Shown: in pieces, positions 1 through 8,584 of the stretch
Position numbering within the stretch: the first letter of the stretch is position 1
Layout: each line of letters begins with the position of its first letter
Translations under genes and position numbers: made by a program
The notes under the pieces: generated by a model
The model's input: only the letters and a program-made list of their open reading frames with translations
What the model was told of the DNA's origin: nothing
Database searches by the model: none
From: Alkaliphilus flagellatus
GTDB taxonomy: Bacteria > Bacillota > Clostridia > Peptostreptococcales > Natronincolaceae
Length of the DNA: 64,000 bases
Reading direction: 5' to 3'
Assembly: GCF_018919215.1 (NCBI RefSeq)
Contig: NZ_JAHLQK010000002.1
Location: forward strand, 1-64,000

Positions 1-36
1 AGCTGATAGGTACTAATAGGTCGAGGGCTTGACCAA
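1..36 (+). rRNA. 23S ribosomal RNA, 3' end only
   Basis: The first bases match the conserved end of bacterial 23S rRNA (GGTACTAATAGGTCGAGGGC followed by TTGACC). Only the last few dozen bases lie in the window. A 5S gene follows about 105 bases later, the usual bacterial order. The exact 3' end is approximate. Confidence 0.9.
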
Positions 37-77
37 TATATTCTAACATTGTATAGTTTTGAGGGAATTATTTTCTC

Positions 78-107
78 TTGACATATTACTTATTAAAGTG
101 GTATGAT
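78..107 (+). promoter_or_regulatory. possible promoter in the 23S-5S spacer
   Basis: TTGACA (78-83) and TATGAT (102-107) are separated by 18 bases, a near-perfect vegetative promoter. It sits between 23S and 5S, where 5S is normally made only from the rRNA operon promoter. It could be chance in AT-rich DNA or a separate 5S promoter. Confidence 0.4.
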
Positions 108-142
108 TAAAATCCAGTTGAAAAACAACTTGATTTTCAAAA

Positions 143-260
143 ATATCGTGGCAATAGCGAAGGGGTCACACCTGTTCCCATACCGAACACAGTAGTTAAG
201 CCCTTCAGCGCTGATGGTACTTGGCGGGAAGCTGCCTGGGAGAGTAGGTCGCTGCGATAT
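143..260 (+). rRNA. 5S ribosomal RNA
   Basis: The segment contains the 5S signature CCTGTTCCCATACCGAACAC. Its ends ATATCG and CGATAT pair to close helix I, and the length of about 118 bases is right. It follows the 23S end and is followed by an intrinsic terminator. Confidence 0.95.
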
Positions 261-267
261 ATTTAAG

Positions 268-302
268 AACACAGTTACAATTTATGTAGCTGTGTTTTTT
301 TA
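268..302 (+). terminator. rRNA operon terminator
   Basis: AACACAG-T-TACA pairs with TGTA-G-CTGTGTT around a short AT loop, followed by a T run. It closes the rRNA operon just after 5S. Confidence 0.85.
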
Positions 303-520
303 TTGTCTAATTTTCTGTAAAATACATGGTTCACTATGAAAAGTTAGTTATCTAATAAAAAGATCTCTGTGCCTATGTTAATACAATGTATATTATTTAT
401 CAATATGATTTACATTATTTTGTTGAAGAGTAATTGATATATAATTTTTAAAATAGGCAGGTAACTAAAATATATTGTTGAATTAATTAGTTAAAAGACA
501 TTGTAGGGGAGTGAATAAGA

Positions 521-2008
521 ATGGTTTGGGGGAAAAACAAGCAACTTGAAAAGATGAATGCCAAGGTCATTGAAATTTCACAAGGAGATTTAACTTCAAG
601 GCTAGAAGTTGGAGGGAATAAACAAGTTAGGGAGCTAGCACAATCTATAAATGAACTTTTATTTGGATTTAGGAATTTTATTGGTAAAGTATATAGTTCT
701 AACGAGAAAACACTAAACTTTACTAAAGAATTAGAACATAATGCAAAGTATATCTCTGATTCTTCAGAGGAAGTAGCGGCTGCTGTAATGGATATTGCAT
801 CAGAGGCAACATCTCAGAATCAAGCGATTTTTCAAGCACGAGAATATACAGAGAAAATGGAAAAAGATATATTAAATATTTTAGAACAATCTAAAAAAAC
901 ACAAGATATATCAAAGGAAATGGTTTCAGTAGTTAAAGATAGCACGGAGGTATTTGAAAAAGCCGTTGATCTACTTAATATAAATACTAATTGGAGCATT
1001 AGCCTTTCTAGTAAAATGAAGGATTTAAAGCAAGAGGCTGAAAAGGTTCAGCAAATAACTTATGTAGTTACTAATATTAGTGATAATACAAACTTATTGG
1101 CTTTAAATGCATCTATAGAGGCTGCTAGGGCAGGTGAGTCCGGTAGGGGTTTCGCTGTAGTTGCTGATGAGGTTAAGAAGTTAGCAGAACAATCTTCACA
1201 ATCAGCAGGGGAGATAGAAATTATTATTAATAGTATTATGGAAAAAGTAAATAATATCACACAGGAAATTGAAAACGAGGTAGGTAGGTCTAGGGAAAAT
1301 ATTACAACAATAAACGAAAGTAAAAATCAACTAGGCCATATTTTACAATCTACGGAAAATACATATAATGCAGTTGAAAGTATATATAACTTAGCTGAGG
1401 AAGAAGTAAAGATAATACAAATATTTAATGAAGCAATAGAAAAAATTACATTAGCTGCTGAAAAATCAACCTCTTTTGCTCAGGAAGCTGCAGCTTCTGT
1501 ACAGGAAGAAACGGCTTCGGTGCAAATAATGTTTGAATCTATTAAAAAACTTGGATTAATGACCAGTGATATTCAGACTATTATTAATGGTTTTGTAAAA
1601 GAGTTTATTATGGATGGGCGTATGAAAAGTCTAGTTAATAATGGTATTGAAGTATTAAAGAATACCAGCCAAAATAAAAAGGTACATGATATGAATGAAT
1701 TTGTTTCATGTGAAATACTACTTATAGAAATAAAAAAACATAATTTCTTTGAGCTTTTAGCTGTAATGAATAATACAGGAGATAGCAAAGCTATTGTTCT
1801 TAGGGATTCAAGCCATGGCGATGAAGAAATAAGGGGAAATTATGCACATAGACCTTATTTCCAAGAAGCTATTAAAGGGAAAACCTTTATTTCAGAGCCT
1901 TATATTTCTTTGTCTTCTAACACATATTGTGTTACCATAGCTGTACCTGTTATAAATGACCAAGGTAATATAATAGGAATTATAATGGGAGATTTATCTT
2001 TAGAATAA
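521..2008 (+). CDS. methyl-accepting chemotaxis-type protein without membrane segments, Cache-like C-terminus
   Basis: 495 residues; ATG preceded by AGGGGAG. Residues 1-50 look like a HAMP remnant, and about 150-370 form the coiled-coil signalling domain with the conserved hairpin tip ([20 protein letters not shown], near 190-210) that binds CheW/CheA in this family. No transmembrane helix or signal peptide is visible, so it is probably cytosolic. After the signalling domain, residues about 420-495 resemble a Cache/PDC sensor module ([10 protein letters not shown], then [20 protein letters not shown]). Cache domains normally lie N-terminal and outside the cell, so this inverted order is unusual. 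No chemotaxis genes adjoin it; it stands alone between the rRNA operon and the copper operon. The ligand is unknown. Confidence 0.85.
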   Translation: MVWGKNKQLEKMNAKVIEISQGDLTSRLEVGGNKQVRELAQSINELLFGFRNFIGKVYSSNEKTLNFTKELEHNAKYISDSSEEVAAAVMDIASEATSQNQAIFQAREYTEKMEKDILNILEQSKKTQDISKEMVSVVKDSTEVFEKAVDLLNINTNWSISLSSKMKDLKQEAEKVQQITYVVTNISDNTNLLALNASIEAARAGESGRGFAVVADEVKKLAEQSSQSAGEIEIIINSIMEKVNNITQEIENEVGRSRENITTINESKNQLGHILQSTENTYNAVESIYNLAEEEVKIIQIFNEAIEKITLAAEKSTSFAQEAAASVQEETASVQIMFESIKKLGLMTSDIQTIINGFVKEFIMDGRMKSLVNNGIEVLKNTSQNKKVHDMNEFVSCEILLIEIKKHNFFELLAVMNNTGDSKAIVLRDSSHGDEEIRGNYAHRPYFQEAIKGKTFISEPYISLSSNTYCVTIAVPVINDQGNIIGIIMGDLSLE

Positions 2009-2148
2009 TAAAAAATCCGAATACTAAATATGAAAGAGATGGGTATGTTATGCCTGTCTTTTTTGCATAATAGTATAAAAGACTTGTTTAAATAGCAGAT
2101 TCTATTTTTTATATAATAAAATAATTTTAAAATTTTTATAAAAAGCAC

Positions 2149-2178
2149 TTTACATACCCTATGGGGGTATGGTATATT
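2149..2178 (+). promoter_or_regulatory. csoR-copA promoter with overlapping CsoR operator
   Basis: TTTACA (2149-2154) and TATATT (2173-2178) are 18 bases apart. The spacer is filled by the dyad ATACCCTATGGGGGTAT (2154-2170), which has the GC tract and flanking TA of CsoR-family operators. Repressor bound there would block polymerase; Cu(I) binding would release it. Confidence 0.8.
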
Positions 2179-2199
2179 TAAAACAAGGGAGGTGATTGT

Positions 2200-2511
2200 A
2201 TGGAAAATTGTTGTGGCGTAGATAAAGAAACAAAGAAACCAACAGAAAATTCAATTAAAGCTCAAAAATCTGTTTTAGATAGACTTAATAGAATAGAAGG
2301 ACAGATTAGAGGTATTAAAAATATGATTGAAAATAACACTTATTGTGATGATGTTATTAATCAAATAGAAGCTTCCAGATCTGCTCTCCATTCTGTACAA
2401 ATTATTTTATTAGAGAGTCATATAAAGAATTGCGTAGTTGATCAGCTTCAATATGGAGATACTGACGTAATAGAAGAGGTTTTAAAAACCATTAAGAAGT
2501 TAACAAAATAA
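2200..2511 (+). CDS. csoR: copper-sensing repressor CsoR
   Basis: 103 residues, CsoR/RcnR (DUF156) family, an all-helical regulator that leaves DNA when it binds Cu(I). The Cys-His-Cys metal ligands are C49, H74 and C78, with the spacing typical of copper-responsive members. The N-terminus has two extra cysteines (C4, C5) not part of the core. The start has a strong AAGGGAGGTG site. It is the first gene of a csoR-copA-copZ operon and has a matching operator in its own promoter, so it most likely autorepresses. A second CsoR-like gene lies at 30089-30352. The family is certain; copper specificity rests on the ligands and the copA/copZ neighbours. Confidence 0.93.
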   Translation: MENCCGVDKETKKPTENSIKAQKSVLDRLNRIEGQIRGIKNMIENNTYCDDVINQIEASRSALHSVQIILLESHIKNCVVDQLQYGDTDVIEEVLKTIKKLTK

Positions 2512-2559
2512 TCAAACATAGGGTTACAAAACTATATATTATGAAGGGGTGAAATATTT

Positions 2560-5022
2560 ATGAAAACTACTACTAAAACAGTAAGTGTTAAGGGTATGAC
2601 CTGCGCTTCTTGTTCATCTGCAGTTGAAAGAAACATTTCCAAGGCAGATGGAGTTACAAAGGCTACTGTAAACCTGGCTACAGAAAAACTTACTGTAGAA
2701 TATGATACAGAAAAAATAAGCATGGAAGATATGGCAGATAGAATAGATAAACTAGGATATAAACTTGTAGAAGATACAGATGTAAGAGAAATAACTATTC
2801 CTATTAAGGGTATGACCTGTGCTTCTTGTAGCGCTGCTGTAGAAAGGGCCTTAAAAAAACAAAATGGAGTAATAGAGGCTAGCGTTAATCTTGCTACAGA
2901 AAAGGCTAAAGTGAAATATGATAATGATATAATAAAAATATCTAAAATTAAGCAAGCTATTGAAAAAGCTGGATATAAACCATTAGATGTAGAAGTTGAA
3001 ATGAGTAGTGATAAAGATAAAGAAGCAAAGGAAAAGGAAATAAAAACTCTTTGGAAAAAATTTATTATAGCTGTTATATTTACTGCACCACTTTTTTATA
3101 TTTCTATGGGACATATGATGGGGGCACCTTTACCAGAAATTATAAATCCTCATTATAATCCTCTAAACTTTGCCTTAATTCAATTATTTTTAACTATACC
3201 TGTTATGTTAGCTGGTAGTAAGTTTTACACTATAGGCTTTAAAACATTGTTTAAAGGCAGTCCTAATATGGACTCTCTAATAGCTATAGGTACTAGTGCT
3301 GCTTTTGTTTATGGTATTTACGCTATTATGGAAATAGTCGGTGGAAACCATGATATGGCTATGGAACTATATTTTGAAACAGCGGGTGTTATTATTACTT
3401 TAATAATGCTAGGTAAGTATTTAGAATCTGTGTCTAAGGGAAAAACATCAGAGGCTATTAAACAACTAATGGGACTACAGCCTAAGGTAGCAACAATTAT
3501 TCAGGATGGAAAAGAAGTTAAAATTCCTATAGAAGAAGTAGAAGTAGGACATATCATAGTTGTAAAACCTGGCGAAAAAATACCAGTAGATGGTATAGTA
3601 AAAGAAGGATATACTTCTGTTGATGAGTCTATGCTAACTGGTGAAAGTATCCCAGTAGAGAAAAACAAAGGTGATAGAGTAACTGGTGGAAGTATTAATA
3701 AAAATGGATCTATTACTTTTGAAGCCACAAAAGTTGGAAAAGATACGGCATTAGCACAAATAATTAAATTAGTAGAAGATGCACAAGGTTCTAAAGCTCC
3801 TATTGCTAAAATGGCTGACATTATTTCAGGATACTTTGTACCTATAGTTATTGGTATCGCTATTATTGCTGGTGCAATATGGTATCTAACAGGAAGCTCG
3901 CTAAACTTTGCTTTAACTATATTTATATCAGTACTAGTTATTGCTTGTCCTTGTGCCTTAGGTTTAGCTACACCTACAGCTATTATGGTAGGTACAGGTA
4001 AGGGAGCAGAATATGGTGTGTTAATTAAAGGTGGGGAAGCATTAGAAACTGCTCACCAAGTTAAAACCGTTGTATTTGATAAAACAGGTACTATTACAGA
4101 AGGTAAGCCAAAGGTAACGGATATAGTTGTGCAGGAAGGTATAACAAAAGAAGAACTTCTGCTTCTTGCAGCATCTGCAGAGAAGGGTTCAGAGCATCCA
4201 CTTGGTGAAGCTATTGTTAAAGCTGGGGAAGAAAAAAACTCAGAGTTGAAGAAGGTAGATAAGTTTATTGCTATTCCAGGACATGGTATAGAAGTTACAA
4301 TTGAAGATAAAAACATGCTACTTGGTAATAAAAAGTTAATGGATGATAGAAAAATTGCAATTACTCTACAAAGCGAATCAGATAAATTAGCCACTGAAGG
4401 TAAGACACCAATGTATATTTCTATAAATGGAGAACTAGCAGGTATTATTGCTGTTGCAGACGTTGTAAAAGAAAGCAGTAAAGCTGCTATAGATGCTCTT
4501 CATAAACTGGGAATTGAAGTAGCTATGATAACTGGAGACAATAGAAGAACTGCTGAAGCTATAGCAAAACAGGTAGGAATTGATATAGTATTGGCAGAAG
4601 TATTGCCTGAAGATAAGGCTAATGAAGTTAAAAAGCTACAGGCTACAGGCAAGAAAGTTGCAATGGTTGGGGATGGTGTTAATGATGCACCAGCACTGGC
4701 TCAGGCTGACATAGGAATGGCTATAGGATCTGGTACAGATGTTGCTATGGAATCTGCTGATATTGTATTAATGAGAAGTGATCTTATGGATGTTGTAACA
4801 GCCATTCAGTTAAGCAAGAAGACTATTACGAATATTAAACAAAACCTATTTTGGGCATTTGGATATAATACTGCAGGTATTCCAATTGCGGCAGGGGTAT
4901 TATATGCACTAGGTGGACCACTATTAAATCCAATGATTGGAGCGGCAGCCATGGCACTTAGTTCTGTTTCAGTAGTTTCAAATGCTTTAAGGCTAAGGGG
5001 CTTTAAGCCATCGCACCGCTAG
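2560..5022 (+). CDS. copA: copper-exporting P1B-type ATPase CopA
   Basis: 820 residues. Two N-terminal heavy-metal-associated domains each carry GMTCASC (near residues 12-18 and 84-90). The membrane ion site is CPC (about 466-468), the phosphorylated aspartate is in DKTGT (about 507), HPLGEA follows for nucleotide binding, and [10 protein letters not shown] marks the hinge. This is the P1B-1 layout that pumps Cu(I) out of the cytoplasm at the cost of ATP. The gene starts 48 bases after csoR with GAAGGGGTG ahead of it. It is complete, with no missing motif. Cu(I) rather than Ag(I) or Zn(II) is inferred from CPC, the paired HMA domains and the csoR/copZ neighbours. Confidence 0.95.
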   Translation: MKTTTKTVSVKGMTCASCSSAVERNISKADGVTKATVNLATEKLTVEYDTEKISMEDMADRIDKLGYKLVEDTDVREITIPIKGMTCASCSAAVERALKKQNGVIEASVNLATEKAKVKYDNDIIKISKIKQAIEKAGYKPLDVEVEMSSDKDKEAKEKEIKTLWKKFIIAVIFTAPLFYISMGHMMGAPLPEIINPHYNPLNFALIQLFLTIPVMLAGSKFYTIGFKTLFKGSPNMDSLIAIGTSAAFVYGIYAIMEIVGGNHDMAMELYFETAGVIITLIMLGKYLESVSKGKTSEAIKQLMGLQPKVATIIQDGKEVKIPIEEVEVGHIIVVKPGEKIPVDGIVKEGYTSVDESMLTGESIPVEKNKGDRVTGGSINKNGSITFEATKVGKDTALAQIIKLVEDAQGSKAPIAKMADIISGYFVPIVIGIAIIAGAIWYLTGSSLNFALTIFISVLVIACPCALGLATPTAIMVGTGKGAEYGVLIKGGEALETAHQVKTVVFDKTGTITEGKPKVTDIVVQEGITKEELLLLAASAEKGSEHPLGEAIVKAGEEKNSELKKVDKFIAIPGHGIEVTIEDKNMLLGNKKLMDDRKIAITLQSESDKLATEGKTPMYISINGELAGIIAVADVVKESSKAAIDALHKLGIEVAMITGDNRRTAEAIAKQVGIDIVLAEVLPEDKANEVKKLQATGKKVAMVGDGVNDAPALAQADIGMAIGSGTDVAMESADIVLMRSDLMDVVTAIQLSKKTITNIKQNLFWAFGYNTAGIPIAAGVLYALGGPLLNPMIGAAAMALSSVSVVSNALRLRGFKPSHR

Positions 5023-5094
5023 ATAGAATTAAAGTACGGCAATACAGAAAAAATCTTAATATATATTTTATATGAAAAACAGGAGGAATATAAA

Positions 5095-5310
5095 ATGAAA
5101 AAGAAAATTATGATTGAAGGAATGAGTTGTGGACACTGTTCAGGAAGGGTGGAAAAGGCATTAAAAGATCAGGGGGCTGTAAAGGAAGTGACTGTTGATT
5201 TAGCAGGTAAAAATGCTATAGTAGAACTTTCAGCAGATATCTCTGATGAAGCTATTAAAGAAATAATAGAAGATGCAGGATATGATGTAGTAGATATTGA
5301 AAACTTATAG
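5095..5310 (+). CDS. copZ: copper chaperone CopZ
   Basis: 71 residues forming one heavy-metal-associated domain with the Cu(I) motif GMSCGHC (residues 9-15). Proteins of this kind pass Cu(I) to the N-terminal domains of CopA. A good AGGAGG site precedes the ATG, and the gene lies 72 bases after copA with a terminator directly behind it, so it is the last gene of the copper operon. The His inside the motif (CGHC) is typical of chaperones rather than of ATPase domains. Confidence 0.93.
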   Translation: MKKKIMIEGMSCGHCSGRVEKALKDQGAVKEVTVDLAGKNAIVELSADISDEAIKEIIEDAGYDVVDIENL

Positions 5311-5326
5311 AGTTATTTAACAAAAG

Positions 5327-5369
5327 AGCGTAAAGGATACCAATACTAAAGGGTAGCCTTTACGCTTTT
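5327..5369 (+). terminator. terminator of the copper operon
   Basis: AGCGTAAAGG pairs with CCTTTACGCT, and the stem is extended by ATACC/GGGTA, followed by TTTTATTT. It lies 17 bases after copZ. Confidence 0.85.
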
Positions 5370-5709
5370 ATTTATACATTAATCAGTGCTATTTTAATAT
5401 CTTACAAAACATTACTTATTATAGTGAAAAATTTAATAAGTATTTAATTTTATATAAAGATGGTTTATTAAATTAAATATGTGTATTATTATCAATAGAA
5501 AACCTCTACGGTTAGGTTTATATAGAAATTGAAAGGATGAATTTGGACTTATAAAGTATAAATTGTATAGAAAAGATGTGGTTGTGTAGAATAAATGGGT
5601 ACAAATACTACAAATGGTAAAAAGTACTTATTGTCTACAGCCATATTATAACATTAAGTATGCTAGAAAAAATATTTGCAAATATGGGATAAGATGTAAC
5701 AATTCATTA
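5370..5709. other. AT-rich gap, no gene seen
   Basis: About 340 bases between the copper-operon terminator and the AraC-GH39 gene. No open frame with a ribosome site and no known RNA motif was found. It presumably carries the promoter of the downstream gene. Confidence 0.5.
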
Positions 5710-5720
5710 GGGGTGATGAT

Positions 5721-8285
5721 GTGGAGTATTTTTATGAAATAGTTGAGTGGTATGATGGATTTCCAGTAAAAGCATTTATCCATAGTGTAGGGGGATTTAA
5801 AACTCATTGGCACAATGAAATAGAAATATTATTAGTGCTGGAAGGAGAAGTAAATATAGGAGTAGGGGATAAAGAGTATACTCTTAAGGAAAATGATCTT
5901 ATATTGATAAATCGAAATCAAGTGCATAATATTAGCCGTACTAAAAGTGATAATATGCTATTAGCCCTTCAGATAGATCCTAGTATGTTTTCCAATTATT
6001 ACTCTGAGTTTGCTAAAATGATATTTAATTGTAAATCCTTCATTTATGGTCAGGAAGAACAAAAAGCATTTGACATAATTAGGCATTACATGGCTAAAGT
6101 AGTTTGGAATTTTAATAAGAAAAAACAAGGATTTCAACTTACTATAGCTAGTCAAGTGTATTTATTAGCTGATTATCTAGTCAATAATTTTGCTACTGGT
6201 ATTATAGATAGAGAAAAAGAAGAAATGAATGATAAAGATCTAGCTAGACTTCAGGCAATTTTAATATATATAAATGAAAATTTAGGAAGTAAAATAACTC
6301 TTAATGATATCGCTGAAAAAGAGCATTTAAGCTACTATTATGTATCCCACTTTATAAAGGAAAAATTAGGGATGACCTTCCAGGACTATTTAAATACTTT
6401 AAGATTAAACAAATCCTTTAGTTTGCTATTGGATAGTAGCAAAACAATAACAGAAATATCCTATGAAAGTGGGTTTTCTAGTACAAAATTCTTTAATAAG
6501 CTCTTTAAGGAAAAGTTTAATTGTAGTCCTACTGAATATAGAAAATACAATATGAATGTAGATTCTAAGGTTAAAAGTTTAACAAACAATAAAGAGATTT
6601 ATAAAAGCAGAACTTATTTAGATGTAAATAGGAAGGCTGGACTAAAAAAGCTACTTAGTTATTTACAACCTCAGGAGATACAAAACCAGGATAAGAATAA
6701 TTATAAAACCAATGTAGAGTATATTTTTGCGAATGCAGAGGAAAAAGGAAAACACTTCAAACATTATTGGAAAAAGCTAACTACATTTAGTAGGGCTTCT
6801 GAAGGACTAAGGGCTCAATGGCAAGGTCAGCTTAAAGAAGTTCAGAGAGAGATTGGATTTGAATACATAAGATTTCACAGTATTTTTTCTGATGATATGA
6901 TGGTATGTAACATTAACGATGAAGGTAATATTGTGTACAATTGGTCTTATATAGATGAGATCTTGGATTTTTTTAAAGAGGTAAATATAAAGCCATTTAT
7001 TGAGCTTAGCTTTATGCCTTCAGAGTTAAAAAAGACCGATGAAGTAACATTTTGGTGGAAAGCAAATATTTCTCAACCCAAACATATTAAGCTTTGGACA
7101 AATTTAGTAGAAGAATTTATAAAGCATTGCATAAACAGATATGGTTTAAAAGAAGTGGAAACCTGGTATTTTGAAGTATGGAACGAACCAGATATAGAGC
7201 ATATGTTTTGGATTGGAGGAAAAGATAATTATTTTGAATTTTATAAAGAGACCGCATTAGCAGTTAAATCTGTTTCAGATAGGCTAAAGGTAGGAGGCCC
7301 TTCCATTACTCATCAAGCTATTTTTGATGGAACTTGGTTAGAAGATTTTTTAGTGTATTGCAGTCATAATAATCTTCCTTTAGATTTTGTTTCTTTACAT
7401 ATATATCCGGAATCCTATGAGTCTAAGAAAAAAGTACAGAATATAATGTTGAGAAGTAAACAAGGAGAGAGCCAAAATCAATTAGTTGCAGAATGGATAA
7501 ATATGCAGAGAATATATTTTGATAAGAATCATACCTATGACACGATAAATTCAGCAAAGGATATGATTGATAACTCCTGTCTTTCCGGTCCAGAAATTCA
7601 TATAACAGAATGGAATGCTTCATCTTATGGAAGAAACTTGATACATGATACATGCTTTATTGCTACTTTTATTATTCGAAATATTGTAAATTGCATAAAT
7701 ACGGTGGATTCTTTAGGTTATTGGACCTTTACAGATATAATGGAAGAAACAAAGGCAGGTATTTCAGCATTTCATGGGGGTTTTGGATTAATTAATAAGA
7801 ATGGATTGAAGAAACCATCATATTTTGCATATTACCTTCTGTCTAAACTAGGAAAAATAATTATTGAACAGGGTGAAGAGCATATTATTACAAGGGAAGA
7901 TGAAGATATTCAAGTATTAGCCTATAATTATGCATATTTTGATGACTTGTTTTTAAAAGGAGATACTTCTTCATTAACTAATTCAGAAAGATATTTAGTT
8001 TTTGAAGAAAAACCAACAAAAGAGATAGTGATTAATATAAGTGGACTGGAAGGTTACTATAAAATTACAAGATATCAGCTAAACAGGGAAGATGGTTCAG
8101 TATTTGATGAATGGATAAAAATGGGTATGCCAGAAAATATGACACAGGAAGAACTAGAGTATTTAGGAGGAAAAGTCCGGCCTAATATTACTGTAGGCTA
8201 TTTAAAAGTAAAGGGAGAATATAAAGAAAGACTATATATACCTGTACATGGTGTTGAGTTGATAACCTTGGAGAAGAAAATATAG
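5721..8285 (+). CDS. AraC-family regulator fused to a GH39-type glycoside hydrolase
   Basis: 854 residues with a GTG start; AGGGGTG lies just upstream, and the nearby ATGs are out of frame. Residues 1-140 form a cupin sensor (HWHNEIEILLVLEGE), and about 175-275 form the double helix-turn-helix of AraC regulators, ending in SPTEYRKYN. From about 330 to 800 it continues as a GH39 (beta-xylosidase-like) TIM barrel. Both catalytic glutamates appear present: the acid/base in WNEPD (about E489) and the nucleophile in ITEWNAS (about E630). There is no signal peptide, so it should be cytosolic. Fusion of a sugar-responsive regulator to an apparently active glycosidase suggests it binds or cleaves its own effector. 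No sugar transporter or second glycosidase adjoins it, so the substrate is unknown. Confidence 0.88.
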   Translation: MEYFYEIVEWYDGFPVKAFIHSVGGFKTHWHNEIEILLVLEGEVNIGVGDKEYTLKENDLILINRNQVHNISRTKSDNMLLALQIDPSMFSNYYSEFAKMIFNCKSFIYGQEEQKAFDIIRHYMAKVVWNFNKKKQGFQLTIASQVYLLADYLVNNFATGIIDREKEEMNDKDLARLQAILIYINENLGSKITLNDIAEKEHLSYYYVSHFIKEKLGMTFQDYLNTLRLNKSFSLLLDSSKTITEISYESGFSSTKFFNKLFKEKFNCSPTEYRKYNMNVDSKVKSLTNNKEIYKSRTYLDVNRKAGLKKLLSYLQPQEIQNQDKNNYKTNVEYIFANAEEKGKHFKHYWKKLTTFSRASEGLRAQWQGQLKEVQREIGFEYIRFHSIFSDDMMVCNINDEGNIVYNWSYIDEILDFFKEVNIKPFIELSFMPSELKKTDEVTFWWKANISQPKHIKLWTNLVEEFIKHCINRYGLKEVETWYFEVWNEPDIEHMFWIGGKDNYFEFYKETALAVKSVSDRLKVGGPSITHQAIFDGTWLEDFLVYCSHNNLPLDFVSLHIYPESYESKKKVQNIMLRSKQGESQNQLVAEWINMQRIYFDKNHTYDTINSAKDMIDNSCLSGPEIHITEWNASSYGRNLIHDTCFIATFIIRNIVNCINTVDSLGYWTFTDIMEETKAGISAFHGGFGLINKNGLKKPSYFAYYLLSKLGKIIIEQGEEHIITREDEDIQVLAYNYAYFDDLFLKGDTSSLTNSERYLVFEEKPTKEIVINISGLEGYYKITRYQLNREDGSVFDEWIKMGMPENMTQEELEYLGGKVRPNITVGYLKVKGEYKERLYIPVHGVELITLEKKI

Positions 8286-8367
8286 TTAGCTAAAAAGACA
8301 AATAGTTAACCATTATTTAGCAAAAATGAGGATGAAATAATAGTAATAAGAAGTTAAAATATATATA

Positions 8368-8398
8368 AAAAAGGAGCTAAGTAGTTGGCTCCTTTTTT
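8368..8398 (+). terminator. intrinsic terminator
   Basis: AAAAAGGAGC pairs with GCTCCTTTTT around a 10-base loop, with a T run. It ends the AraC-GH39 transcript before the next leader begins. Confidence 0.85.
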
Positions 8399-8425
8399 AT
8401 AGTGTAAGAAAGTATAAACTTCTTG

Positions 8426-8540
8426 ACTATTTAAGTTTTTTAAAGAAGTAGGATGTTGGCAATATTTTAAGCACTTGAAAATTTAGAATAAATTTTAAGT
8501 GCGCCATGAGTCGATGCGATAGCATCAGACGAATTTTTTT
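8426..8540 (+). ncRNA. structured leader element, copy A (unidentified, candidate riboswitch)
   Basis: This segment matches a second one at 63277-63395. Conserved blocks with identical spacing are ACTAT, 12 bases, AAGAAGTA, 4 bases, GTTGGYAATATTTT. Then comes hairpin 1 (GCACTT at 8471-8476 with AAGTGC at 8497-8502, extended by AAAA/TTTT), then CATGA, and hairpin 2 (GATGC-GATA-GCATC, 8513-8526) followed by ACGAATTTT. The loop of hairpin 1 differs in sequence and length between copies while the stem is kept, as expected of RNA. It ends about 45 bases before the kinase gene. It does not match the FMN, glycine, c-di-GMP-I, c-di-GMP-II, TPP, SAM, purine, lysine or T-box consensus as I know them. 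Confidence 0.6.
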
Positions 8541-8584
8541 ATATTATATGAAAATAATGGTTTTTACTACTATTAGGAGGAAAT

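Noticed and set aside
8426-8540. Calling the leader a c-di-GMP-II riboswitch
   Set aside because: It shares a GCACTT-type stem but lacks the ACCGRCC 3' pairing strand; a different hairpin follows, so the known class is not supported.
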